From Clostridium massiliamazoniense (GTDB lineage Bacteria; Bacillota; Clostridia; Clostridiales; Clostridiaceae): DNA of 64,000 nt. Where the stretch lies: contig NZ_LN879468.1 in NCBI RefSeq assembly GCF_001403635.1, positions 1,581,501 through 1,645,500 of the forward strand, given 5' to 3'. Of the stretch, positions 9,098 to 17,389 are shown one piece after another. Made by a program: the position numbers and the translations under genes. Under the pieces are notes generated by a model. That model saw only the letters and a program-made list of their open reading frames with translations, was not told the DNA's origin and did no database searches. Every line of letters starts with the position of its first letter. Position 1 is the stretch's first letter.

Positions 9098-10000
9098 TTA
9101 ACTTTCAGCAACAAGTGCTGCTAAAGCAATTGAATTAACCTTAACTTCAAAACTATCTGCTCTTGATGTAAGAATTACAGGAGCTGATGTACCAACTAGT
9201 AATCCTCCATTTCTAGTTTTAGATAAAAGTGTTAGTGTCTTATACATAACATTAGCAGTTTCTATGTTTGGTAATAGTAATATATCTGCCTTTCCTGCAA
9301 CTTCTCCATGAATTCCTTTATGATGTGCAGCCTCTTCAGATATAGCATTATCTAAAGCAAATGGACCATCTACTATACATCCTTTTATTTGACCTCTATC
9401 ATTCATCTTTGCTAGAATAGCTGCATCCACAGTTGCTTGCATATCTTCGTTAACTACCTCAACTGCACATACCGCTGCAACTTTTGGCGTATCTACTCCA
9501 CAAGCATTCGCAACTGTAACACTATTATTAATCATTTGTACCTTTGCCTTTAGGTCTGGATAAGTATTAAAAGCTGCATCAGTTAAAAATAATAATCTAT
9601 CATAATCATCTATATCAAAAACAGCTACATGTGACATAAGTTTTCCAGTTCTAAGTCCAACTTCTTTATTAAGTACACTTCTTAAAAAAGTTGCAGTATC
9701 AACAAGTCCCTTCATAACCATATCAGCCTCTCCAGAAGAAACTAATCTTACAGCTTCTAGTGCTGCTTTCTTACTATCAACTTTATTAACGATTTTAACT
9801 CTACTTAAATCAAAATCTATGTTTTTTGCAATTTCCTCTATTTCTTCCTTATGTCCAACTAAAATAGCATCAACTATGCCTTTATCTATAGCAGCCTTAA
9901 GTGCCATTAAAACTGGTTCATCCTGTGCCACTGCAACAGAAACTTTCTTTTTTCTTACTGTTTTTAATCTTTCAAATAATTCATTAAAATTCTTACTCAT
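9098..10000 (-). CDS. ptb: Phosphate butyryltransferase
   Basis: Converts butyryl-CoA and phosphate to butyryl phosphate, feeding butyrate kinase. The 300-residue protein has the phosphotransacetylase fold; recognisable segments are MKGLVDTATFLRSVL, LMSHVAVFDIDDYDRLLFLT and the C-terminal GTSAPVILTSRADS. The open frame begins upstream at 10021, but AGAGGTG lies just before the ATG at 10000, giving MSKNFNELF. First gene of ptb-buk. I see no clear Rex or CcpA box upstream, though either would be expected from clostridial physiology. Confidence 0.96.
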   Translation of the reverse strand: MSKNFNELFERLKTVRKKKVSVAVAQDEPVLMALKAAIDKGIVDAILVGHKEEIEEIAKNIDFDLSRVKIVNKVDSKKAALEAVRLVSSGEADMVMKGLVDTATFLRSVLNKEVGLRTGKLMSHVAVFDIDDYDRLLFLTDAAFNTYPDLKAKVQMINNSVTVANACGVDTPKVAAVCAVEVVNEDMQATVDAAILAKMNDRGQIKGCIVDGPFALDNAISEEAAHHKGIHGEVAGKADILLLPNIETANVMYKTLTLLSKTRNGGLLVGTSAPVILTSRADSFEVKVNSIALAALVAES

Positions 10001-10105
10001 AAGACACCTCTTATTTTTCATATTTTTCTAATTATAGAAATTAAACCCTTATTATATTCTATCAAATTTAACTATCTATTGTCTATCTATGAAAAAATTC
10101 TACAT

Positions 10106-10140
10106 AAAAAAATTGAGAAAAAGTATAACTTTCTCTCAAT
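10106..10140 (-). terminator. Terminator of the FAD oxidoreductase gene
   Basis: A 13-bp stem with one mismatch (ATTGAGAAAAAGT / ACTTTCTCTCAAT) followed on the minus strand by TTTTTTTATG. Confidence 0.85.
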
Positions 10141-10147
10141 CTTTTTA

Positions 10148-11752
10148 TTAACTATTAAAAGGTTTATATTTCATCATTATTTTTTCTGCAACTTTCATTC
10201 CATCTACTGCTGCTGATATAATTCCACCAGCAAATCCTGCCCCTTCTCCAGCTGGATATAATCCTTTTAAAGTTTCACTTTCTAGATTTTCAGTTCTTTT
10301 TAATGTTACTGGAGCTGATGTTCTTGTTTCTATTCCTGTCATTACACTATCTTCAGCTGCATAACCTTTTATTTTTCTATCAAAGTTTTTTAATCCCTCT
10401 TTTAATGATTCAACCACAAAGTCTGGTAGGCATTGTCTTAAATCTCTAAATGCATATTTAGGACCTACTGATGGAGTCACTCTGCCAAGTTTTGTTGATA
10501 CTCTGTCTTCTAAGAAATCACCAACTAATTGAACAGGAACTGTATAATCCCCACCACCTAATTTATAAGCTAATTCTTCATAATGTCTTTGGAAGTACAT
10601 ACCTGCAAGTGGATGTTCTGACCCAAAATCCTCTGGTGATACTGTAACAACCATAGCAGCATTAGCATTTTCCTTATCCCTAGCATGATAGCTCATACCA
10701 TTTACGCATAATCTTCCTTCTTCTGATGAAGCTCCAACAACAACTCCTCCAGGACACATACAAAATGAATAGACACCTCTATTTTTTTCTTTAGCTTGAT
10801 AAGTTAACATGTATTCAGCTGCATTAAGCTTTGGATGTCTATTACATTCTCCATATTGATTTTCATTTATAAGACTTTGTAAATGCTCTATTCTAACTCC
10901 CATAGCAAAAGCTTTTGGTATCATTAAAACACCTTCATTATGTAACATTTCATAAGTATCTCTTGAACTATGTCCTATAGCAAGAATTAATTCTTCACAA
11001 GGAATTTCTTCTCCATTTACTATAGCTCCAACTAGACGACCATTCTCTGTCTTAATTCCTGATAATAATGAATTAAATCTTACTTCACCACCTAAAGCTT
11101 TAATTTCTTCTCTTATACTTTTTACTACATCTTTTAATATATCTGTTCCTACATGAGGCTTTCCTTTATAAGTTATATCATTTGGAGCTCCATGTTCAAC
11201 TAAGGCTTCTAATATAAAATCACATCTTCTATCTTTTATTCTTGTAGTTAACTTTCCATCTGAAAATGTTCCTGCTCCACCTTCTCCAAACTGAACATTA
11301 GAATTGCTATTAAGTTCTCCAGTCTTCCAAAACTTTTCAACCCTTTTAGTTCTACTATCAACATCTTCTCCTCTTTCAACAACTAAAGGCTTATAACCTT
11401 TTTTCGCTAAAAAAAGTGCTGCAAATAAACCAGCGGGTCCCATTCCAACTACTATAGGTCTATGCTTTAATTCTTCACTTCCCATTTCAAAATCCGGCTC
11501 ATATTTTGAAGTATCTATTCTAACATCATTATCTTTTAATTTTGCAACAAGTTCTTCTTCATTTTCTAAATTTACTTCTACTGCATAATTAAGCTTTATA
11601 TTATTTTTCTTTCTAGCATCTAAAGACTCTTTTATTATTTTATATTTTTCTAATTTACTTTCTTTTAACTTTAATTTTTTAGCTAGTTTTTTCTTTAATA
11701 AACTTATATCATCATCTAGACCAAGACTTATATTGTTTACCCTAATTGTCAT
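10148..11752 (-). CDS. FAD-dependent oxidoreductase, COG2509-type
   Basis: A 534-residue flavoprotein. After an N-terminal ferredoxin-like region of about 95 residues comes the dinucleotide-binding motif VVGMGPAGLFAALFLAKKGY, then VQFGEGGAGTFSDGKL, the Gly-rich FCMCPGGVVVGASSEEGR, and a C-terminal FAD motif YPAGEGAGFAGGIISAA. This order matches the widespread uncharacterised FAD-dependent dehydrogenase family. The substrate is unknown. GGAGGAAG precedes the ATG. It lies between ptb and cdaR on the same strand but is bounded by terminators on both sides, so it is probably its own unit. Confidence 0.9.
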   Translation of the reverse strand: MTIRVNNISLGLDDDISLLKKKLAKKLKLKESKLEKYKIIKESLDARKKNNIKLNYAVEVNLENEEELVAKLKDNDVRIDTSKYEPDFEMGSEELKHRPIVVGMGPAGLFAALFLAKKGYKPLVVERGEDVDSRTKRVEKFWKTGELNSNSNVQFGEGGAGTFSDGKLTTRIKDRRCDFILEALVEHGAPNDITYKGKPHVGTDILKDVVKSIREEIKALGGEVRFNSLLSGIKTENGRLVGAIVNGEEIPCEELILAIGHSSRDTYEMLHNEGVLMIPKAFAMGVRIEHLQSLINENQYGECNRHPKLNAAEYMLTYQAKEKNRGVYSFCMCPGGVVVGASSEEGRLCVNGMSYHARDKENANAAMVVTVSPEDFGSEHPLAGMYFQRHYEELAYKLGGGDYTVPVQLVGDFLEDRVSTKLGRVTPSVGPKYAFRDLRQCLPDFVVESLKEGLKNFDRKIKGYAAEDSVMTGIETRTSAPVTLKRTENLESETLKGLYPAGEGAGFAGGIISAAVDGMKVAEKIMMKYKPFNS

Positions 11753-11780
11753 AAACTCTTCCTCCGCATCAATTTTAATT

Positions 11781-11812
11781 AAAAAGAGGCTGAATAAAAA
11801 TCAGCCTCTTTT
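11781..11812 (-). terminator. Terminator of cdaA-cdaR
   Basis: Stem AAAGAGGCTGA / TCAGCCTCTTT, loop ATAAAAA, with TTTT-type runs on either side, about 50 bp past the cdaR stop. Confidence 0.9.
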
Positions 11813-11864
11813 AGATTATCTCTATTATATCATTTTCATATATTTTGTGCCATTTATAAAGAAT

Positions 11865-13277
11865 TTAATTTGAAACTTGTGTTTGCTCACTTACTGAACT
11901 CCCTGATTTTTCTGAACTAATTGATTTTTCTGGGCTACTTGATTTTCCCGAATTAGTATTATTTTCTTCTTTAGTAACAGTTACAGTAACTTCGTTTGGT
12001 GTTACTGAAACTACAGATAATCCTGATTCTGCATTAAAATTTAATTTAACATTAGCTGTATTTTCTATATTAGATACATCTATGGTTGAAATTAAACTTG
12101 ATATATTTACATTATTTATATCATTCTTGCTTCCCTTTAGAACAACGGAAACTGTATTGCTACTTAGAGTATATTTATAGCCGGCCTTCTCTCCTGTCAT
12201 TTTTATAGGTACTGTAAAAGTTTTTTCAACTTGATTCCCAGTAGTTCCTTCCTGATTATTGGAGCTCTCATTTCCTTGATTTGCGTTATTACTCTCATTA
12301 GCACTATTATTCGGTTTGTTATTCTCATTATTAATATTAACATTAGCTAAAGTAATAGCAACATTAACTGAATTAACTTCATTCCCTATAGTTATACCAT
12401 TTGGAATAACTAGCTTTACTGGAATAGTAGTATTTGCTCTTATATTAGATAAATTAATAGGTTCTGTGTTAATACTTGAAATCTTATTAATTACATCAGC
12501 ATCACCTATTACTTCTACATTTTTTATATTTGGAATTAAAGATTCTATATTAACTCCACTTGGTGCTGTACCTGTTGTTACAACATTTATAGGAACAGCC
12601 TTTCCATTTGAAATACTTATTTTTGCATTAGTAGTACCTGGATATATATCAACATCTTTTACTTGTTGCCCTTGTGCATTTAATGCTACTAATTTTGCAC
12701 TAACATTTTGATTTTGACTTAAATTATAAATTTTTTCTGTAGCTACAACCTTAGCAACAGAATTAACTGCACTAGATGCCCCCTCAACCATTACGGAACT
12801 TGGATCAAAGGCTATATTTTTAACATAAACACCTTGTTCTGTCCCTATATCTAAATTAGATTGAACAGTAAATTCTTTCTTTATTAAATGTTCTAACTGT
12901 AAATTTACTTTAATTTGCTGATTAGTAACAGTTATTCCTTGAGGACTACTTTCTACTTGAGCTGTAAGCCAGTTACTACCTGCAGCTAATTGAGTATTTC
13001 CTAATGTAAGTATTACTTTATAATCACTTGCATTTGAATTATATATATTTTCATTTAAACCTTGTATATTTAAATTAACAGTAATATGTTGATTAGGTGC
13101 TAGAGCCAAACCATCTTCTGCTAAGATTCCTGTATTAAGTATCTCTACTGGAACATTTTTGATAGTTTTTTGTCCAGTAGGATTTTCAACAGCATTTACA
13201 TAACACCATAATCCAAATGAAAGTAAAAGGCAAAGTGCTTGTATTAAGATTTTTCTTTTCTTATCTTGCTTAACCAT
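11865..13277 (-). CDS. cdaR: YbbR-domain regulator of CdaA
   Basis: A membrane-anchored extracytoplasmic protein that in Firmicutes binds and modulates the diadenylate cyclase CdaA. One N-terminal transmembrane helix (about residues 10-28, ILIQALCLLLSFGLWCYV) is followed by YbbR repeats. An Asn-rich linker (NNENNKPNNSANESNNANQG) lies before the last repeat, and a Ser/Glu/Lys-rich tail ends the protein. Its start lies 34 bases inside cdaA, which indicates translational coupling. The linker and tail are low-complexity and probably surface exposed. Confidence 0.94.
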   Translation of the reverse strand: MVKQDKKRKILIQALCLLLSFGLWCYVNAVENPTGQKTIKNVPVEILNTGILAEDGLALAPNQHITVNLNIQGLNENIYNSNASDYKVILTLGNTQLAAGSNWLTAQVESSPQGITVTNQQIKVNLQLEHLIKKEFTVQSNLDIGTEQGVYVKNIAFDPSSVMVEGASSAVNSVAKVVATEKIYNLSQNQNVSAKLVALNAQGQQVKDVDIYPGTTNAKISISNGKAVPINVVTTGTAPSGVNIESLIPNIKNVEVIGDADVINKISSINTEPINLSNIRANTTIPVKLVIPNGITIGNEVNSVNVAITLANVNINNENNKPNNSANESNNANQGNESSNNQEGTTGNQVEKTFTVPIKMTGEKAGYKYTLSSNTVSVVLKGSKNDINNVNISSLISTIDVSNIENTANVKLNFNAESGLSVVSVTPNEVTVTVTKEENNTNSGKSSSPEKSISSEKSGSSVSEQTQVSN

Positions 13278-14101
13278 GATTTCACCTTTCCTTTAAGGGA
13301 TATTTCACTTTTATCTCTTCTATTTCTAAGTATTCTTAAAAGAATATTCTTTAATTTTTCCTTATCATAATTTCTTGTAAGTCTTCCCTTAACAGCTAAA
13401 GATATAGCACCTGTTTCTTCTGAAACCACTATTACTAAGGCATCTGAAACTTCCGAAAGTCCTAAAGCTGCTCTATGTCTAGTTCCTAAGAGTTTATTTA
13501 TGTTCTGTTCAGCAGTTAACGGCAATACACATCCGGCTGAACTTATTCTATCATTTCTTATTATCATAGCTCCATCATGAAGTGGAGTATTTTTAACAAA
13601 TATATTTTCTACAAGAGAATCACTTACTACTGCATCTATTTTTGTCCCTGTTTTTATAATGTCTCCAAGACCAACTTTTTGTTCAATGGCTATTAAAGCA
13701 CCTGTCTTAGTTTTTGCCATATTTCCTACAGCTTCAACTATTTCTGATACTAAGTTTTCTAGAGCTATATCATCTGCTTGCCTATGAAAATCATTAAAGC
13801 TACTACTCCCTATGTGCTCTAAAGCCTTTCTAATTTCCGGTTGGAATATAATTACTATTGATAGTAATCCAATAGTTAATGTTTTTGTTAAAATAAAATA
13901 TAACATTTCTAAGTGTAATACCGCACTTATAGGGATTAATATAAGAACTAAAAATATTCCCTTTAACAGTTGTTCTGTTCTTGTTTTTTCTATTAGAGAA
14001 TATCCCTTATAAAAAATATAAGCTACCACCAGTATATCTACTATAGAAGATATATGCATATCTTTTAGGGTGCTTGATATTAACCAGGCAATTCCTTGCA
14101 T
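13244..14101 (-). CDS. cdaA: Diadenylate cyclase CdaA
   Basis: Makes c-di-AMP from two ATP; the messenger controls potassium and osmolyte balance and cell wall homeostasis. Three hydrophobic helices occupy the first about 90 residues, then the DAC domain with the catalytic NTPLHDGAMII and LGTRHRAALGLSE motifs. The frame is open to a GTG at 14110, but AGAGGTG points to the ATG at 14101 (285 residues). It overlaps cdaR. The glmM that usually follows is about 10 kb downstream in this genome. Confidence 0.97.
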   Translation of the reverse strand: MQGIAWLISSTLKDMHISSIVDILVVAYIFYKGYSLIEKTRTEQLLKGIFLVLILIPISAVLHLEMLYFILTKTLTIGLLSIVIIFQPEIRKALEHIGSSSFNDFHRQADDIALENLVSEIVEAVGNMAKTKTGALIAIEQKVGLGDIIKTGTKIDAVVSDSLVENIFVKNTPLHDGAMIIRNDRISSAGCVLPLTAEQNINKLLGTRHRAALGLSEVSDALVIVVSEETGAISLAVKGRLTRNYDKEKLKNILLRILRNRRDKSEISLKGKVKSWLSKIRKEKS

Positions 14102-14260
14102 TTCTTTCACCTCTTTACGCTACTCTTATTAAATTATACATCAAAAGATATTATAAAAAAATATCTATTTAACATAAGTTTTTGTAATGTAAATCCACAT
14201 TCTCACATATAATTTAAAGATAATTTTAAAATTAACTAATTAATTATAGGGGAGGTATAT

Positions 14261-15220
14261 ATGAATTATTCTAAAGTTAAATCTTTCTTTTCTAATCAAT
14301 TTAGTATGAGTTTTATTATATTAATAATTTTACTTCTCATAGTACTTATAAGACAAAACTTAGTAAGTAAAGATTTTAAAACTCTTATATCTTTTAGTAA
14401 TAGTATAAGTGAAATAAATAATACTTCAATAGAAAAATCTAAATTATCTTCTAAATCCTTAGGTAATACACTATCTAAAACAGTATCTGAACTTAAAGAA
14501 ATAGAAAATTCATTAACTTCTTTTCAGCCATCTAATAAGTATACAAAACATAAAGATTTATTATTAGAAGGGCTAAAGAAAAACATTGAGCTTCATAGTA
14601 ATTTAGCTTCTCTCTTTGAAATACCTAATAATGATATATTATCATCTAAAAACAAAGAAGCTATACAATTAAAAAATGATATTAACTTAATATTTAAACA
14701 ATGCAATGACCTTAAACTACCTGTTTCTTTAGGTAAAGATTCAAATGCATTATCTTATGCTTCTTTAAATTATATAAATGAAATTATAAAGCTTAATAGA
14801 GATAAGGATATTACAAATAATCAAAGTGCTACTTATATAGCCCAAATTGATAATATATATAATCAACTTTCTCTGCTAAATGAAGACTTATTTTTAATAA
14901 TTGATACTATGAAAAAAGAAAATAGATCATTATCTACAGTATTAGATGACATAAATAAAAAAATAACTACTTTTAACACTTTAAACTCAGAACTTTATGC
15001 CTTATCTGTTCCTATTGATCTTATTAATTCTTTTAATTCTTTAAAAACTGTTTTTGGTAATTATGATACCTATATAAATTCACTTAGAAATTATGTTCTT
15101 CATGAACTTAATAATAGTTCAGACCCTAGCTTATTTAACACATCTAAAAATAACTATGAAAACTTAAATAAATCTATTGCTGAGTTTAAATCTGAATTAA
15201 ATAATGATAGCATAAAGTAA
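14261..15220 (+). CDS. Unknown membrane-anchored coiled-coil protein
   Basis: I do not recognise this 319-residue protein. It has a short basic N-terminus, one transmembrane helix (about residues 15-32, MSFIILIILLLIVLIRQN) and a long Ser/Asn/Leu-rich, mostly helical outer part with heptad-like segments and no cysteines. The start ATG has GGGGAGG upstream. It lies divergent from cdaA and upstream of a cell wall hydrolase in the same direction, about 185 bp apart, which suggests an envelope role without proving it. Confidence 0.75.
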   Translation: MNYSKVKSFFSNQFSMSFIILIILLLIVLIRQNLVSKDFKTLISFSNSISEINNTSIEKSKLSSKSLGNTLSKTVSELKEIENSLTSFQPSNKYTKHKDLLLEGLKKNIELHSNLASLFEIPNNDILSSKNKEAIQLKNDINLIFKQCNDLKLPVSLGKDSNALSYASLNYINEIIKLNRDKDITNNQSATYIAQIDNIYNQLSLLNEDLFLIIDTMKKENRSLSTVLDDINKKITTFNTLNSELYALSVPIDLINSFNSLKTVFGNYDTYINSLRNYVLHELNNSSDPSLFNTSKNNYENLNKSIAEFKSELNNDSIK

Positions 15221-15405
15221 TATTTTATTGAAAAAGATTAGTCCTTCTCATAAATATAGACTTAATTTAGACAAATAATTACTTTAATATTCTACTTGAA
15301 TTAGATTTTACTTTATCTGATATTAATGTCTGTTTGTTTTCATTTAGGTATTAAAAGTTTTTTTTTGGTTAAAATACTCTAGGAAAGAGTCAAAAGGAGG
15401 TTTCT

Positions 15406-16014
15406 ATGAAGAAAAAATATTTTTTTAATTTTCTCTTAACCTTCAGCTTAATAATTATCACTAATTTATTTTTTAATACCTTAACAACTAAACCAACTAA
15501 TTTAAAAGGAGTAAACAATGAAAAGAATATAAATAAAATCAATACTACATTATTAGTAGCAAATGGCTCTAATAATGAATCTAAAGAACTTTATCTAGAA
15601 AATGAAGATACTGTTCAAGTTTTCAAATCAAATGATAAATCTATTTCCCTTTCTCAAAGTGATATAGATTTATTAGCTCAAATAGTTCATGCAGAAAGTA
15701 AAGGGGAACCTTACACTGGTAAAGTTGCTGTGGCCTCTGTAGTTTTAAACAGAGTTGTTTCCCCAGGTTTTCCAGACACAGTTGAAGGTGTTGTAAAACA
15801 AAAAAACGCATTTTCATGTGTTGTTAATGGTCAAATAAATGTTGTCCCCAACAGTGATAGTTATAATGCTGTTAAAGATGCTATAAGAGGAATAGACCCA
15901 ACAAATCAAGCATTGTATTTTTATAATCCTAAAATTGCAACTTGTAATTGGATGAAAAATGTATCCAAAAAAAATGTAAAAAGCATAGGTCAACATGTAT
16001 TTTTTAAAGTTTAA
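15406..16014 (+). CDS. SleB/CwlJ-type cell wall hydrolase
   Basis: A 202-residue secreted or membrane-anchored enzyme. Residues 7-26 form a signal peptide or anchor. Residues about 85-202 form the Hydrolase_2 domain: LLAQIVHAESKGEPYTGKVA contains the likely catalytic Glu, followed by VASVVLNRV and ALYFYNPKIATCNWM. The family cleaves spore cortex or vegetative peptidoglycan. There is no N-terminal peptidoglycan-binding domain as in true SleB, so the gene symbol is left blank. AAAGGAGG precedes the ATG, and a strong terminator follows directly. Confidence 0.9.
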   Translation: MKKKYFFNFLLTFSLIIITNLFFNTLTTKPTNLKGVNNEKNINKINTTLLVANGSNNESKELYLENEDTVQVFKSNDKSISLSQSDIDLLAQIVHAESKGEPYTGKVAVASVVLNRVVSPGFPDTVEGVVKQKNAFSCVVNGQINVVPNSDSYNAVKDAIRGIDPTNQALYFYNPKIATCNWMKNVSKKNVKSIGQHVFFKV

Positions 16015-16018
16015 TAAA

Positions 16019-16050
16019 ATTAAAGGGACTGCAAATGCAGTCCCTTTTCT
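16019..16050 (+). terminator. Terminator of the cell wall hydrolase gene
   Basis: Perfect stem AAAGGGACTGCA / TGCAGTCCCTTT with a two-base loop and TTTTCTAAT after it. It also lies just past the stop of the convergent flavoprotein gene and could serve both. Confidence 0.9.
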
Positions 16051-16063
16051 AATCTATAGATTA

Positions 16064-16942
16064 TTATTTATTTTTATTTTTTGCTTTTAGCTTTTCTAGA
16101 TATGATGCTGCACTTAATGTAGCGATATTTCCTTCTCCAGCAGCTTTTATATATTGGTATGGTTTACCAACACAATCTCCTGCTGCGAAACATCCTTCTA
16201 TATTAGTTTGCATTAATCTATCAACTTCAATATGACCATCTGTTATTTTTAGTCCTGGAACTAATTGACCTGGTGATATACTATCCTTTAAGACAAATAT
16301 TCCATCAGTTTTTAATTCTCCGTCCTTTAGTACTAAAGTGTCTACTTTCATTCCACCTTTTATTTCAACTGGTTTATCTTCAACTACTTCAATATTTCCA
16401 TTTAACTCAAATGGTCCTTTATACATAGGAATGTAATAAACTAAACTTGCTAGTTCACTTACGAAATTAGCTTCTTCTTCAGCTTCTTTATTATAACCTA
16501 TTATAGTAACAACTTTTTCTTTATATAAAGGTGCATCACATGTTGCACAGTATCCAACACCTCTACCTATGAATTCCTCTTCTCCTTTTAGTGGTTGAGT
16601 ATATTCCATTCCAGTTGCTAATATTAAGGCACTTGCTTCATAAGTTTTATCATTAACCATTAAAGCAAAGTAATCTCCCATAGCATATATATTGTTTACT
16701 CTTTCCTCTGTAATTTCTATTCCCATATAATCTAAGTGTTCTTGAAATTTTTCTTTTATTTCCGGTCCTGTCATACCATAAAATCCAAGATAGTTATTTA
16801 TTTTAGGTGCTCTAACTATTTTATTACTTAGATTTTTATTTCCAAATATAATAAATTTTTTGTTTCTTATTTTTGCATTTAATGCTGCTGATAGTCCAGC
16901 TGCACCACTTCCAACAATAGCTATATCGTATCTATCACTCAC
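16064..16942 (-). CDS. Thioredoxin-reductase-like flavoprotein lacking NADPH motifs (FFTR-like)
   Basis: A 292-residue flavoprotein with the thioredoxin reductase architecture: FAD motif IVGSGAAGLSAA (9-20), redox pair C132-A-T-C135, and C-terminal FAD motif AAGDCVGKPYQYIKAAGEG. In NADPH-dependent enzymes the segment after the redox pair carries G-G-G-D-S/T and H-R-R-x-x-x-R-A. Here those places read IIGYNKEAEEEA (147-158) and YYIPMYKGPF, so the NADPH site appears lost. This is the hallmark of the ferredoxin-dependent flavin thioredoxin reductases described in clostridia and Gloeobacter. Translation begins at a GTG with AAGGAG upstream. It follows trxA by 20 bases, so thioredoxin is the obvious partner. 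Confidence 0.85.
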   Translation of the reverse strand: MSDRYDIAIVGSGAAGLSAALNAKIRNKKFIIFGNKNLSNKIVRAPKINNYLGFYGMTGPEIKEKFQEHLDYMGIEITEERVNNIYAMGDYFALMVNDKTYEASALILATGMEYTQPLKGEEEFIGRGVGYCATCDAPLYKEKVVTIIGYNKEAEEEANFVSELASLVYYIPMYKGPFELNGNIEVVEDKPVEIKGGMKVDTLVLKDGELKTDGIFVLKDSISPGQLVPGLKITDGHIEVDRLMQTNIEGCFAAGDCVGKPYQYIKAAGEGNIATLSAASYLEKLKAKNKNK

Positions 16943-16962
16943 TTTAATTCTGCTCCTTTTTA

Positions 16963-17277
16963 TTAAAGGTGTTTTTCTAAAATAGCTTTTATTTCAGCTT
17001 TAGGTCTAAAACCAACTAATGTATCTACAACTTCACCATTTTTGAATATTTTTAATGTTGGAATACTTGCTATTTGATATTTAGTTGCAGTTCCTGGGTT
17101 TTGGTCAACATCAACTTTTGCAAATGTAACATTTGTCATTTCACCAGCTAATTCTTCTATAACTGGAGCTATCATTTTACATGGTCCACACCAAGTTGCC
17201 CAGAAATCTACTAGTACTACTCCATTGTTATTTATAACTTCTTGTTCAAAATTTTTATCTTCTATATGCTTTACCAT
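16963..17277 (-). CDS. trxA: Thioredoxin
   Basis: A 104-residue thioredoxin with the active site WATWCGPCKM, the cis-proline segment IASIPTLKIF and no export signal, so it is cytoplasmic. GGAGGAG precedes the ATG. It is the first gene of a two-gene unit with a flavoprotein reductase, driven by a well-formed promoter that carries an ATACCC-N5-GGGTAT inverted repeat near the transcription start. Confidence 0.97.
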   Translation of the reverse strand: MVKHIEDKNFEQEVINNNGVVLVDFWATWCGPCKMIAPVIEELAGEMTNVTFAKVDVDQNPGTATKYQIASIPTLKIFKNGEVVDTLVGFRPKAEIKAILEKHL

Positions 17278-17294
17278 AAAATTACTCCTCCTAT

Positions 17295-17311
17295 ATACCC
17301 CTCATGGGTAT
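17295..17311 (-). promoter_or_regulatory. CsoR/CstR-like inverted repeat in the trxA leader
   Basis: ATACCC-CTCAT-GGGTAT lies about +5 to +21 relative to the predicted trxA start site. It resembles the ATACCC...GGGTAT operators of the CsoR/CstR/RcnR copper or persulfide sensors. Regulator and function are inferred. Confidence 0.55.
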
Positions 17312-17322
17312 CTTTTCTTATA

Positions 17323-17351
17323 ATTATATTATAGTATTTAAAAACAGTCAA
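17323..17351 (-). promoter_or_regulatory. trxA promoter
   Basis: On the minus strand TTGACT (17351-17346), a 17-bp spacer and TATAAT (17328-17323): a near-consensus housekeeping promoter. Confidence 0.85.
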
Positions 17352-17389
17352 CATAAGTGACCTTACCACATAAGATAGTATTTCGAAAA

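Noticed and set aside
10021-10147. Rex operator before ptb
   Set aside because: No TTGTTAA-N4-TTAACAA-like palindrome could be found.
15221-15405. c-di-AMP (ydaO-type) riboswitch before the cell wall hydrolase
   Set aside because: Such riboswitches often precede clostridial cell wall hydrolases, but the 185-bp gap is AT-rich and shows none of the conserved paired elements.
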